From: Acidobacteriaceae bacterium
Lineage (GTDB): Bacteria > Acidobacteriota > Terriglobia > Terriglobales > Acidobacteriaceae
NCBI GenBank assembly: GCA_003134655.1
Contig: PLBY01000060.1
Span: 14,580 to 78,579, forward strand
Direction of reading: 5' to 3'
Length of the DNA stretch: 64,000 bases
Position 1 is the stretch's first letter; each line of letters starts with the position of its first letter. The position numbers and the translations under genes were made by a program. Positions 55,753 to 63,931 of this stretch are shown here, in pieces. The notes beneath the pieces were generated by a model that worked only from the letters and a program-made list of their open reading frames with translations, was not told the origin of the DNA and ran no database searches.

Positions 55753-55782
55753 ACAATAGTACGAAACCGCCCTGTGCGTCAA
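55753..55782 (-). promoter_or_regulatory. Probable sigma-70-like promoter for the minus-strand small transcript
   Basis: On the minus strand, TTGACG (one mismatch to consensus) is followed after 18 nt by TATTGT, or after 15 nt by TACTAT. The Shine-Dalgarno of the 20-codon frame begins 15 nt further on. No other gene uses this promoter, since the upstream minus-strand toxin gene ends at 55882. Confidence 0.45.
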
Positions 55783-55881
55783 CCGGCACGAAAGTGGGCA
55801 CGAAAGTGGGTGCTGTCCTATCGACTTTAGGAAGACCCGAAAGTGGGTATCAGGGAAAGCAACAGGAGACTGTGAGCCGCG

Positions 55882-56271
55882 TTAACGATTGGCGAGAGTG
55901 GCAATTTCGCCCAGCCCCAACAAGCTGGCATCTGCCGTGACCAGCGTCAAATTGAGTACCTTGGCGGTAGCTGCGAGAAATCTGTCGGCTGGATCGCGCT
56001 GCGGCAACGGAAGGCGGCGTGCCGCTGCGACCATTTCGTGGGTCAGAGGAGCCTGCCGGAAGGGCCCAGTTGCTTCCACCAGCCACCGATCCAAGTCATG
56101 CGCCAAGTACACTCGACCTTTCTGATGGAGAATAAGCGCCTCCCACGTGCTGATGGGGGATAGCCAAAGCTCGTTTTGCAAGTCCCGCAGTTCTCTGCGT
56201 ACCCTCGCGCCCAGCCGATCAGTCTGGCGGAGACTCCACAACCAAATGTGAGTGTCCAGCAGAAGTTTCAA
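55882..56271 (-). CDS. PIN-domain toxin (VapC-like)
   Basis: About 129 residues starting at a TTG that overlaps the antitoxin stop (TTGA), the usual coupling in VapBC-type pairs. The frame is open upstream to 56289. PIN-domain acidic residues are visible: LLLDTHIWLW (Asp), PISTWEALIL (Glu), PLPQRDPADRFLAATA (Asp...Asp), and LVTADASLL (Asp). PIN toxins are RNases that cut tRNA or rRNA. The neighbour is a Phd/YefM-type antitoxin. Confidence 0.9.
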   Translation of the reverse strand: MKLLLDTHIWLWSLRQTDRLGARVRRELRDLQNELWLSPISTWEALILHQKGRVYLAHDLDRWLVEATGPFRQAPLTHEMVAAARRLPLPQRDPADRFLAATAKVLNLTLVTADASLLGLGEIATLANR

Positions 56272-56504
56272 TCTCGCAGGACCTCCCAATCATCTTCATC
56301 GTTTGCGGGAGAAATGATGTCACCAAGAATCTTCATCTCCTTCATCGAACCGATCCAATCGCGGTTATTGGTCGGCGCGGGAGGGGCGACCTCTGCGATG
56401 GGACGCCCGCGACGCGTCACCCGGATCGGCTGTTTGGTTTTCTGCACCTCATCGAGGATTGCCAAACACTTGGCTTTGAACTCGGAGATAGCTATTTCTC
56501 TCAT
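56268..56504 (-). CDS. Phd/YefM-type antitoxin
   Basis: 78 residues: MREIAISEFKAKCLAILDEV, then KQPIRVTRRGRPIAEVAP, the N-terminal DNA-binding fold of Phd/YefM antitoxins, with a short acidic tail (ANDEDDWEVLRD) that would block the PIN toxin. Its ATG lies only about 8 nt downstream of a candidate -10 box, so the mRNA may be leaderless. It is the first gene of the toxin-antitoxin pair. An inverted repeat CCATAGT...ACTATGG (56520-56552) upstream may be the autoregulatory operator. Confidence 0.88.
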   Translation of the reverse strand: MREIAISEFKAKCLAILDEVQKTKQPIRVTRRGRPIAEVAPPAPTNNRDWIGSMKEMKILGDIISPANDEDDWEVLRD

Positions 56505-56511
56505 GACTCAT

Positions 56512-56542
56512 ATATTAGACCATAGTCCACTCAATTGGTCAA
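56512..56542 (-). promoter_or_regulatory. Candidate promoter of the toxin-antitoxin pair
   Basis: Minus strand: TTGACC (56537-56542) and TAATAT (56512-56517), 19 nt apart, a long but workable spacing. The transcription start would fall at or next to the antitoxin ATG (56504). The CCATAGT/ACTATGG inverted repeat (56520-56526 and 56546-56552) flanks the -35 region and could bind the antitoxin. Confidence 0.4.
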
Positions 56543-56546
56543 TTAA

Positions 56547-58226
56547 CTATGGCAGCCCGAACGCGTACACCGCGCTTCCGGCCGCGATCGCCACATATTC
56601 CTTCCCGTCCACCGCAAATGCCATCGGCGCAGCGTAAACGGCCCCGCCCATCTGGAAGTGCCACAGTGGTTTTCCTGCCGCTGCATCGAACGCGATGAAG
56701 TTTCCTTCGGCGTCGCCCGTGAACACCAGTCCGCCCGCCGTCGACAGCACTCCCGACCACGTCGGCGAAGTATGCTCAAACTTCCACTTGATCTCTCCCG
56801 TCGACGGATCGATCGCCTTCAGAAATCCCAGATAAGGACGGGCCTCCTCCGACGGAAAATACGCGCTCCCGTAGTACGCGTGCCCCGCCTCATAAGGCTG
56901 CGGAGCCGTACTGAAAATGTCACACTGATCCCGCGCCGTCACATAAAAGAGCCCGGTCTGCGGACTGTAAGTCGGAGCCATGAAGTTTGTCGTCCCCAGC
57001 GCTCCCGGGCAAACCGTGTGCCCTTCAAGAGTCGGCGAAGCTTCCTTCTTCGCCACCGGCCGGCCCTCCGCATCCTTCGTGTCGCTCCATGTAATCTTGC
57101 CGTAAGCATTCGCCGACACAAGCTTGCCCGTCGTGCGATCAAGCACGTAGAAGAATCCGTTGCGGTTGGCCTGCGCGATCAGATGCTTGCCGCCCGCGTC
57201 CAATATCACGGGGACCTGCGTCGCGTCCCAGTCGTGCTCGTCGTGCTTGGTGAACTGGAAGTACCAGTTCATCTTGCCGGTATCGGCATTCAACGCCAGC
57301 AGGGAATTGCTGTACAGGTTGTCGCCTGCGCGTCCCTCGCCCCGATTCGACGGCGCAGGATTCCCCGTCGGCCAGAAAATCTGATTCGTCACCGCGTCGT
57401 ACGTTCCCGTATTCCACGCAGGCGCTCCGCCCACCTTCCACGAATCGCCTTCCCAGCTGTCATGTCCCGGCTCACCCGGCCCCGGCACCGTATAGAAGCG
57501 CCACTTGCGCGCGCCGGTGTCGGCGTCGTAAGCATCAATGAATCCGCGCACTCCATACTCGCCGCCAGAAATGCCGATCACTATCAGCCCCTTCACCGAC
57601 AGCGGCGCGACCGTGAAGCTGTGTCCCGTGCGATAATCCGCCGCGACCACATCCCACACCAGGGCCCCGGTCTTGGCGTCGAGCGCGATCACGTGCGCAT
57701 CCAGTGTGCCCATAAAAACCTTGTCCCCCAGAATTGCGAGCCCGCGATTCACCCGCCCGCAGCACGGACGAATATCTCCCGGGATCTGCCGCTGGTACAT
57801 CCAGATGGGCCGCGCGGTGCGCGCATCGAGCGCAAACGCGCGGTCGTCCTGCCCGGTGGCATACAGAATGCCGTCGACGACCAGCGGCGTGGTTTCAAGC
57901 TTTCCAGTCGCTCCGGTCTGATACACCCACTTCGCGACCATGGTTCGGGCATTGGTGATGTTGATCTGATCGAGGGAACTGAAGTGCTTTCCGGTGTAGT
58001 CCCCGGAGTAACTCATCCAGTTCTGGGGCTCCTTCGCGGAGTTCACCAGTCGCTCGAAGGTCACCTGCGCGAGAGCCCTCGACGTGAAGAATCCGAAGAA
58101 TAAGCAGACGATGAAGACCCCCAGGAATCTCTGGGGTCTGTGCGGAGTTTCTCGGCTTCCTCTGCGGTAAGAGCTACTTCCCGCGCGCGCCACGAGAACA
58201 TTGTTGCCCACCCGCGGCCCTCTCAT
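56547..58226 (-). CDS. PQQ-dependent alcohol/glucose dehydrogenase
   Basis: 559 residues. After a hydrophobic signal segment (FLGVFIVCLFFGFFTSRALAQ, about 34-54) it forms an eight-bladed quinoprotein propeller: NWMSYSGDYTGKHFSSLDQI, LYATGQDDRAFALDARTARPIW, the vicinal cysteines RPCCGRVNRG near the PQQ site, WGD/WDVVAADYRTG, and the last blade LVFTGDAEGNFIAFDAAAGK...VAIAAGSAVYAFGLP. PQQ enzymes oxidise alcohols or sugars in the periplasm. The start overlaps the cytochrome stop by 4 nt (ATGA), a translationally coupled redox pair. No pqq synthesis genes are in the window. Confidence 0.88.
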   Translation of the reverse strand: MRGPRVGNNVLVARAGSSSYRRGSRETPHRPQRFLGVFIVCLFFGFFTSRALAQVTFERLVNSAKEPQNWMSYSGDYTGKHFSSLDQINITNARTMVAKWVYQTGATGKLETTPLVVDGILYATGQDDRAFALDARTARPIWMYQRQIPGDIRPCCGRVNRGLAILGDKVFMGTLDAHVIALDAKTGALVWDVVAADYRTGHSFTVAPLSVKGLIVIGISGGEYGVRGFIDAYDADTGARKWRFYTVPGPGEPGHDSWEGDSWKVGGAPAWNTGTYDAVTNQIFWPTGNPAPSNRGEGRAGDNLYSNSLLALNADTGKMNWYFQFTKHDEHDWDATQVPVILDAGGKHLIAQANRNGFFYVLDRTTGKLVSANAYGKITWSDTKDAEGRPVAKKEASPTLEGHTVCPGALGTTNFMAPTYSPQTGLFYVTARDQCDIFSTAPQPYEAGHAYYGSAYFPSEEARPYLGFLKAIDPSTGEIKWKFEHTSPTWSGVLSTAGGLVFTGDAEGNFIAFDAAAGKPLWHFQMGGAVYAAPMAFAVDGKEYVAIAAGSAVYAFGLP

Positions 58227-59053
58227 TTCGCCCCCACGCTGACCAAGTAAGCGACGATGTCTGCAAGATCTTTGTCGCTTAAAACGTCAGCTCCGTACTT
58301 CGGCATCGTTGACTGCCGGCTCTTCTGAAAGGACCGTAGCGTGTTCTTCTCGAGAAGATGAATCTGCTCGTTAGCGTCCATCATTTGAACGCTGAAGCTG
58401 TCTTCGTTCAGCGTGACGCCCTTGATTTCCTTCCCGTCGGCGGTCACCACGGTAACGCTCTCGTATTCCTGCGGAAATTCTTTCGTCGACTCAGTCAATC
58501 CCCAAGCCAGTCTCCGGCTCGGATCGCGTACCGACTCAATGATCGCCTCCCGCGTCCGCGACCCGCCCACCGCCGTCAACTCCGGCCCCAGCCGCCCGCC
58601 CTTACCCTCGACCATGTGGCACAGCGAGCAATTCGCATCGCCGTAAAATAGATCCTTCCCATGGCCCGCGCTGCCCACCGCGCTGGCTGGAGCCTTCACT
58701 TCCTGGCTGCGAATGTAGGTGATGATCTGCCAGATCTCATCGTCGGTCATCCCGACCCCCTGCCCATTAGTCCCGTTGGCCGGCATCGCAGTTCCGGGAA
58801 TGCCGTTGCTGATCACCTGAAACATGTCGGCGTCGGAGTGCGTATGCTTCTTCACCGCCCGCGTCAGGTCGGGCCCACGTCCGCCGCCGTGCACACCCAA
58901 CCCGTGACACAGAGCGCAGTTGATGCGGAATTCGTACTCTCCAGCCTTCGCCGCCTTGGCATCACCAGCGAAGGGATTGTGATCATCCGCTGCGCACGTC
59001 CCAATCGCTAGGAGCAGCAGCGGGATCAATCCCCTGCACCATCCTCTGAACAT
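58223..59053 (-). CDS. Diheme c-type cytochrome partner of PQQ dehydrogenase
   Basis: 276 residues with signal peptide GLIPLLLLAIGTCAADD. Two heme sites: CALCHG (about 46-51) with axial Met in GIPGTAMPANG, and CSLCHM (about 150-155) with a Met in a C-terminal MPKYG motif and a beta-rich insertion between (EYESVTVVTADGKEIKGVTLNEDS), which is typical of soil-bacterial Piru/heme-binding domains. It would accept electrons from the PQQ enzyme. It is upstream of the PQQ gene, and the two overlap by 4 nt. Confidence 0.88.
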   Translation of the reverse strand: MFRGWCRGLIPLLLLAIGTCAADDHNPFAGDAKAAKAGEYEFRINCALCHGLGVHGGGRGPDLTRAVKKHTHSDADMFQVISNGIPGTAMPANGTNGQGVGMTDDEIWQIITYIRSQEVKAPASAVGSAGHGKDLFYGDANCSLCHMVEGKGGRLGPELTAVGGSRTREAIIESVRDPSRRLAWGLTESTKEFPQEYESVTVVTADGKEIKGVTLNEDSFSVQMMDANEQIHLLEKNTLRSFQKSRQSTMPKYGADVLSDKDLADIVAYLVSVGAK

Positions 59054-59281
59054 GATTCACCTTCCCGGGAAAGTTGCCGCATTCTACGCCATCGAATCGC
59101 GATTGCAGCTTTGGAAATCTCGGCAGATTTGCGAAGGAGAACACATTCCCCCAGCCGTACATGTCCGGCGGGCATCTTGGGACCGGCACCTTTGGCTCTC
59201 TACACTGAAATCCTGCCCTCCCGATGCCGATATTCCTGAGGGGAGAGGGTATTTTCCCTAGGCGTCCAAGTGATTGATCCC

Positions 59282-59935
59282 TCAGCCTTTCCAGCGAAAG
59301 GCGTCGGGCTGGGGAAGGCCCAGATGAGCCAGCACGCGATAGGCAAATTCGCGCGCCATTTCATCTAAAGAAGCAGGACTGTAATAAAAGGCCGGGATCA
59401 GCGGGAAGACAGTGGCGCCGGCATCGGCGGCCCGGTACATGTTGCGGATGTGGATTTTATTGAGCGGCGTTTCGCGCACGCACAGCACGAGCGGACGCTT
59501 CTCTTTGAGAGAAACGTCAGCCGCGCGCTCGATCAGTTGTGCTGCGACGCCGTTGGCGATACGGGCCAGAGTGCCCACGCTGCATGGCATGACGATCATG
59601 GCGTCGGCGGGATAAGAACCGCTGGCCACGTTCGCACCGATGTTAGCGTTCGATTGCTCTTTAATTTTGGAAGCATGAATTTTGCGCGAAGCGCGGCTGC
59701 CAGAACTTCCGCTGGGATTCCGGGCGGGAGCTCCGAGAATCTGGCCGACCAGGTTGGACCGGCCCTTCAGGCCCAACTCTTCGGCCATGACCCGCAGCGC
59801 GCTGTCAGACGCGATGAAGTTGACCGTCTCCACGCGCGCGTCGCGTTCGACGGTCAGAAGAAGATGCCGCAAGAAAATGGCCCCGCTGGCCCCGGTTGCA
59901 GCGATGGTCAGATTTTGTGGTGGATGGTTGGGCAC
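59282..59935 (-). CDS. ubiX: Flavin prenyltransferase UbiX
   Basis: 217 residues. N-terminal TIAATGASGAIFLRHLL (flavin phosphate loop), IVMPCSVGTLARIANGVA, KEKRPLVLCVRETPLNKIHIRNMYRAADAGATVFPLIPAFYY. The enzyme prenylates FMN to make the cofactor of UbiD-type decarboxylases, needed for ubiquinone or menaquinone-route reactions. It starts with GTG, preceded by AAGGAC. An unusual insert (about 68-100, rich in Ser/Asn/Lys) lies in the region between the first two helices. The ubiD partner is not in the window. Confidence 0.92.
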   Translation of the reverse strand: MPNHPPQNLTIAATGASGAIFLRHLLLTVERDARVETVNFIASDSALRVMAEELGLKGRSNLVGQILGAPARNPSGSSGSRASRKIHASKIKEQSNANIGANVASGSYPADAMIVMPCSVGTLARIANGVAAQLIERAADVSLKEKRPLVLCVRETPLNKIHIRNMYRAADAGATVFPLIPAFYYSPASLDEMAREFAYRVLAHLGLPQPDAFRWKG

Positions 59936-60017
59936 GACTGTCCTTTGGAATAGCGAAAACGCCTCGCGGCAACTTTGGAATGGAGCGGGAAAACGAAATC
60001 GCTACACTCCAGCCCCG

Positions 60018-60096
60018 CAGGGACGGCATGTGATAGCCCGGCACGTAAGTGCCGGGTCGGAGCGGTGAGAACGAGCGAGTCCCGTGAGGGACGGCA
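60018..60096. repeat. REP-like intergenic repeat with hairpin
   Basis: Contains a perfect CCCGGCAC-GTAA-GTGCCGGG hairpin (60037-60056) flanked by two copies of AGGGACGGCA (near 60019 and 60086). This kind of structured, GC-rich intergenic sequence is typical of dispersed repeats in Acidobacteria (recollection). It sits between ubiX and the ChaN-like gene. Confidence 0.5.
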
Positions 60097-60159
60097 CCAA
60101 TTCTTAACCGAAGTTGGGAGCATAGGGAGTCAACCGACTAGAAGTCAAGCGAACGACAA

Positions 60160-61764
60160 ATGTCCTCGACCACCAATCTCCGATCCCGCCGCAGCGCAGC
60201 CCAGTTGCACGCGCTGCAGGGAGTGGAGCGTGAAATCCGCGCCCAGGATTCGCATAACCGCCGCAAATATCTTCGCGAGTTCAACGAGGCATACCGCAGC
60301 TACGATTCCGTGCTCGATTCGCGACAGATCCAGAGCGCCCTGCGCTCCGCCGATGTCGTCCTCATCGGCGACTACCACGCGCTGCCTGCCGCGCAGCGCT
60401 ATGCCGCCTCGCTGATCGAGCAGCGCGCACTGGCCGGGGACCGTCCGGTGGTGCTCGGCGTCGAAACGATCTTCGCCCGCGACCAGCACATTCTCGACGA
60501 ATGGTGGCGCCGCGAAATCGACGAGAGCGAACTCCGCCAGCGCATCCGCTTCGACCTCGACTGGGGATACGATTGGACCCCATTCCACGAGTTGCTGGTC
60601 ACCGCGCGCGATCACGCGGAAGCCGTCTACGGACTCGACTGCATGCCGCGCGAAGACCTGCGCAAGATCGGCGCCCGCGACCGCCACGCCGCTTCCAAGA
60701 TCGCAGAAATCCGCGAGCGCCATCCTGACGCCGTCACCTTCGTCCTGTTCGGCGAGTCGCATCTCGCTCCCGGCCATTTGCCCAGCGCGCTGCGTGACCA
60801 GATCCCCAGCGCAAAAGTCCTTACCGTATTGCAGAACATTGACGCTCTCTACTGGCGCGCGGCAGGAGAGCGTATCGACAAAGTGGAAGGTGTCCGCGTC
60901 AATGACGCCGTGCTGTGTGTCTTCAACGCCACGCCACTCGAAAAATATGAAAGCTATCGCCTGTTTCTCGACCAGTGGAGCCGTTGCGACGACGGTCCCG
61001 ACTTCGCTCCGACCATTTACAACCTGATTGACAGCCTGGCGCGCTTCCTCGAAATCAACCGCTACTCGCCGCACAACGGCACGCAACCGAAATTCCTGGT
61101 CGACATGCTGCCGGAAGTCTATGGCGGCCCGTCCGACGCCATGTTGCGCCGCCTGCTGTCTCGCAAGGGCATTGCCGAGGAGGAACGCGAATCGATGCTG
61201 GCCACCGTCGAGGAGCACGGCAGCGCTTATCTACCACAGGTGAACGCGTTCTACCTGCGCGAATTTCAAATGATCCACGCAGCCGAAGATGCCACGCGCT
61301 TCTTGCATCAGGCCTGTCAAGGTTTGCCTCAGCGGCTCAATGGACATGCGGCAGGGGGAAGCGCCGTAAACGGAAACGGTCGACGCGAGCGCAGCGCAAT
61401 CGACACGTTCTATGCCCGCGTAATCGAACACGCCGTCGCCTATTTCGGCTCGCGGGTACTTGATCCTTCCCGGGCAGTTCCCGACGACTCATCGTTGCCG
61501 TCACGTGCCGCGTGCGAAAAGGCAGCCCATGCGGCGATTCGTGCCGAAATGAGCAGGGGTGAGTCAGCCGCCAAAGACCTCGGCTACCGCATCGGAAGCC
61601 AGATCTACGACGCCTACCTCACCGGCAAGGTCGCGCCCAGTAGCCTGCGCCGCCTGTTCCTCGCTCACCTCGATGAGCCCGGACTGGCCCGCAAAGTCTG
61701 CGCGGCCGTCATCGCCAAACTCCGCACGGTCTCTAACTCGAAGTCGCGCGCCACCCACGCCTGA
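60160..61764 (+). CDS. ChaN-like (DUF399, Tiki superfamily) protein
   Basis: 534 residues. The N-terminal ChaN fold is seen in ADVVLIGDYHALPAAQRYAASL, VVLGVETIF, LDWGYDWTPFHELL, VTFVLFGESHLAPGHLPSALRDQ and SAKVLTVLQNIDAL, with conserved His and Glu of the heme-binding or Tiki-peptidase-like family. The second half (about 340-530) is helical and specific, with RLLSRKGIAEEERESM-type segments. No signal peptide is visible, unlike ChaN lipoproteins, so it is probably cytosolic. Function uncertain: heme handling or a metal-dependent hydrolase. Confidence 0.65.
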   Translation: MSSTTNLRSRRSAAQLHALQGVEREIRAQDSHNRRKYLREFNEAYRSYDSVLDSRQIQSALRSADVVLIGDYHALPAAQRYAASLIEQRALAGDRPVVLGVETIFARDQHILDEWWRREIDESELRQRIRFDLDWGYDWTPFHELLVTARDHAEAVYGLDCMPREDLRKIGARDRHAASKIAEIRERHPDAVTFVLFGESHLAPGHLPSALRDQIPSAKVLTVLQNIDALYWRAAGERIDKVEGVRVNDAVLCVFNATPLEKYESYRLFLDQWSRCDDGPDFAPTIYNLIDSLARFLEINRYSPHNGTQPKFLVDMLPEVYGGPSDAMLRRLLSRKGIAEEERESMLATVEEHGSAYLPQVNAFYLREFQMIHAAEDATRFLHQACQGLPQRLNGHAAGGSAVNGNGRRERSAIDTFYARVIEHAVAYFGSRVLDPSRAVPDDSSLPSRAACEKAAHAAIRAEMSRGESAAKDLGYRIGSQIYDAYLTGKVAPSSLRRLFLAHLDEPGLARKVCAAVIAKLRTVSNSKSRATHA

Positions 61765-61807
61765 ACTCAGTGCCCTCAAAGTGCTAATCTAACCTCCGCG
61801 CAGCTAA

Positions 61808-62599
61808 ATGCCGAATGCCGAGCGCCGAACGCTGAATGCTGAGTGCTTCTTGAACGCCGAATCCATCCGCCAGCTTTTCGAGCAGGTCCGCAAGGGCAAG
61901 CTAACGCCCGACGATGCCGTCGCTCGCCTCCGCCACTTGCCCTTCGAAGATCTTGGCTTCGCCAAAGTCGACCATCACCGTGCCCTGCGAAATGGAATGC
62001 CTGAGATCATCCTCGGAGAAGGCAAGACTCCGGCGCAGGTCGCTGGAATCTTCGCTCGCCTCGCCAAACACGGGGGCAACATCCTCGCCACGCGCGCCAA
62101 CGAAAAGCAATTCGCCGCGGTAAAGAAGAAGGTTCGCGCCGCCGAATATCGCGACCTCGCCCGCGCCATTGTCCTGCAGCGCGATCCCACGAAATACGGC
62201 AAGGGCATCATCGCCGTGGTCTCGGCCGGAACCAGCGATATTCCCGTCGCCGAGGAGGCTGTCGTTACCGCTGAACTCATGGGCAACGAGGTCGAACATT
62301 TCTACGACGTCGGAGTTGCCGGCATTCACCGCCTGCTAGCCAATCGCGAAGCCCTCACCCGGGCCCGGGTGGTGATCGTCTGCGCGGGCATGGAAGGCGC
62401 GCTGCCGAGCGTCGTCGGAGGCCTCGTCGGCGTCCCTGTGATCGCCGTGCCCACCAGCATCGGCTACGGCGCATCGTTCAAAGGACTCGCCGCGCTCCTC
62501 GGCATGCTCAACTCATGCGCCTCAAACGTCAGCGTGGTCAACATCGACAACGGATTCGGCGCAGGCTACGTCGCGTCGCTCATCAACCGCCTGCCTTAA
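61808..62599 (+). CDS. larB: Nickel pincer cofactor biosynthesis protein LarB
   Basis: Up to 263 residues. The ATG at 61808 is followed by an odd repeat-coded lead ([18 protein letters not shown], from GCCGAA/GCTGAA tandem); TTG at 61850 may be the true start. The body is LarB/AIRC-like: [132 protein letters not shown]. LarB carboxylates nicotinic acid adenine dinucleotide. larC and larE are not next to it. Confidence 0.9.
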   Translation: MPNAERRTLNAECFLNAESIRQLFEQVRKGKLTPDDAVARLRHLPFEDLGFAKVDHHRALRNGMPEIILGEGKTPAQVAGIFARLAKHGGNILATRANEKQFAAVKKKVRAAEYRDLARAIVLQRDPTKYGKGIIAVVSAGTSDIPVAEEAVVTAELMGNEVEHFYDVGVAGIHRLLANREALTRARVVIVCAGMEGALPSVVGGLVGVPVIAVPTSIGYGASFKGLAALLGMLNSCASNVSVVNIDNGFGAGYVASLINRLP

Positions 62600-62615
62600 A
62601 CGACTAGGAGGAACC

Positions 62616-63035
62616 ATGCCCACCCCTCTCTCACCGGAAGTGAAGCAACTCATCGATCGTCCGAACTTCGCCCACCTCGCCACGCTCATGCCCGACGGTT
62701 CTCCGCAATCGGTTCCGGTCTGGATTGGCCGCGATGGCGAGCACCTCATCATCTGCACTGGCGAAGGGTCGCTCAAGGCCAAGAACACGCGTCGCGATCC
62801 GCGAGTAGCGTTGTCGATCGTCGACTTCACCAATCCCTACGAAGAGGTCCAGATCCGCGGCCGCGTCGTGGAGCGTCGCTCTGATCCCGACCTGAAGACG
62901 ATGGATCCCATCTCACACAAGTACACCGGGAAGCCCTTCCCGATGCGCAATCCAGACGGGCGAGTCGCTCTGATCATTGAAGTGGAGAAGGAGCGCTACA
63001 CCAAGCTGCCCTTCGAGCACACGCCGCCGAAATGA
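62616..63035 (+). CDS. PPOX-class flavin/F420-binding oxidoreductase
   Basis: 139 residues with an AGGAGG site upstream of ATG 62616. The PPOX split-barrel fold is visible: FAHLATLMPDGSPQSVPVWIGRDGEHLIICTGEGSLKAKNTRRDPRVALSIVD, then YEEVQIRGRVVERR. The sequence is in the F420- or FMN-binding TIGR03618-like group. It lacks the C-terminal dimer loop of true pyridoxamine oxidases, so a reductase role is likelier. It lies 16 bp after larB in the same direction, but no functional link is apparent. Confidence 0.85.
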   Translation: MPTPLSPEVKQLIDRPNFAHLATLMPDGSPQSVPVWIGRDGEHLIICTGEGSLKAKNTRRDPRVALSIVDFTNPYEEVQIRGRVVERRSDPDLKTMDPISHKYTGKPFPMRNPDGRVALIIEVEKERYTKLPFEHTPPK

Positions 63036-63039
63036 GAAA

Positions 63040-63062
63040 GGGCGCGGCTCCTCGCCGCGCCC
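63040..63062. terminator. Hairpin between convergent genes
   Basis: Perfect GGGCGCGGC - TCCTC - GCCGCGCCC stem-loop at 63040-63062, a few bp after the PPOX stop and 25 bp before the end of the BON gene. The T tract is poor (TCTCC), so termination strength is uncertain, but its position suits both transcripts. Confidence 0.6.
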
Positions 63063-63086
63063 TCTCCGTCACCGCTACATCAGCCT

Positions 63087-63875
63087 TTATGAGCCCTGCT
63101 GGCCCGTCTTCTTTTCGACCTGCAGCTTGTTGTCCACGCTGAAAGCGCCGAAGAGCTGGTTGGCTTTGAGTCCAGCGATCGTCTTGTCCATCGAGCTGTC
63201 GACCGAGCCGTAGAGCGTCACGTGCCCGTTAGTCACGATGATCCGAATCGGTCGCGCAGGATCCATCGCATACTTGCTCAACACGTTGTCACCATAGATC
63301 GCGCGCATCGCCCGCAAGCGCAGCCCGTCATCGAACTGCGAAACCGGCTCGACCGAAACATTGTCGATCACGTCCTTCACACCGGGCATGTTCGCTATGT
63401 CAAAGAGTGCTTCATCGCGGCCAACGCCGGTCCGATCCTGCCCCTCGACTGTGACTACTCCATCCCTCACTCCCAGCGCGAAGTAATCGAATGTGTTGTC
63501 ATAGCCTACGCGAACGTACCGCAGCTTCTTGGCCAGTTTCTGCTCAAGTTGCGCGTCCGGCACATTCGGTCCTGCTACGGTCAGCAAGTCGCGCACACCC
63601 TGCGCCTTCGCAGTCTTGCGCGCCAGTTTCGCGGCGTCCAGCTTGCTCTGATAGAGATCGACGGTGCCCGTCAGGGTTACGATCCCTTCTTCCACGCTCG
63701 CCTTTACGTTGCTGAACTGGTTCTTGGACGCCAGTTTCTGCGTCACCGTTGTCTGAATTTGATTGTCGTAGCGGGTCGCCGCCGGCGTCTGAGCCACGAG
63801 CATTGCGCCCATCAGCCCCACCGCCAAAACTGTACCCACCAGCCTCCCGATTGCACTCTTTCTTGTTGCAGTCAT
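63087..63875 (-). CDS. Exported triple-BON-domain protein
   Basis: 262 residues from ATG 63875, which has GGAGGT seven nt upstream; the start three codons earlier lacks this. Signal peptide RLVGTVLAVGLMGAMLVAQTP. Three BON modules follow: QTTVTQKLASKNQFSNVKASVEEGIVTLTGTVDLYQ, KLAKKLRYVRVGYDNTFDYFALGVRDGVVTVEGQ, and RIIVTNGHVTLYGSVDSSMDKTIAGL. Each ends on a Gly-rich turn. BON proteins (OsmY-like) sit in the periplasm and bind membrane phospholipid. The palindrome at 63910 may control it. Confidence 0.85.
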   Translation of the reverse strand: MTATRKSAIGRLVGTVLAVGLMGAMLVAQTPAATRYDNQIQTTVTQKLASKNQFSNVKASVEEGIVTLTGTVDLYQSKLDAAKLARKTAKAQGVRDLLTVAGPNVPDAQLEQKLAKKLRYVRVGYDNTFDYFALGVRDGVVTVEGQDRTGVGRDEALFDIANMPGVKDVIDNVSVEPVSQFDDGLRLRAMRAIYGDNVLSKYAMDPARPIRIIVTNGHVTLYGSVDSSMDKTIAGLKANQLFGAFSVDNKLQVEKKTGQQGS

Positions 63876-63909
63876 AAAGGTCACCTCCGACCCATTGACG
63901 AATCTTTAC

Positions 63910-63931
63910 GAATTAACTGCCTGGTTAATTC
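63910..63931. promoter_or_regulatory. Perfect palindrome upstream of the BON gene
   Basis: GAATTAAC-TGCCTG-GTTAATTC, 8-bp perfect arms, 35 bp upstream of the BON gene start. It could be an operator of a dimeric regulator or a hairpin in the 5' leader. No -10 box can be assigned with confidence. Confidence 0.35.

Noticed and set aside
61808-61850. A GCCGAA-type microsatellite as a phase-variable switch in larB
   Set aside because: The repeat is imperfect and short and lies before a second plausible start, so changes in it may not affect the protein.
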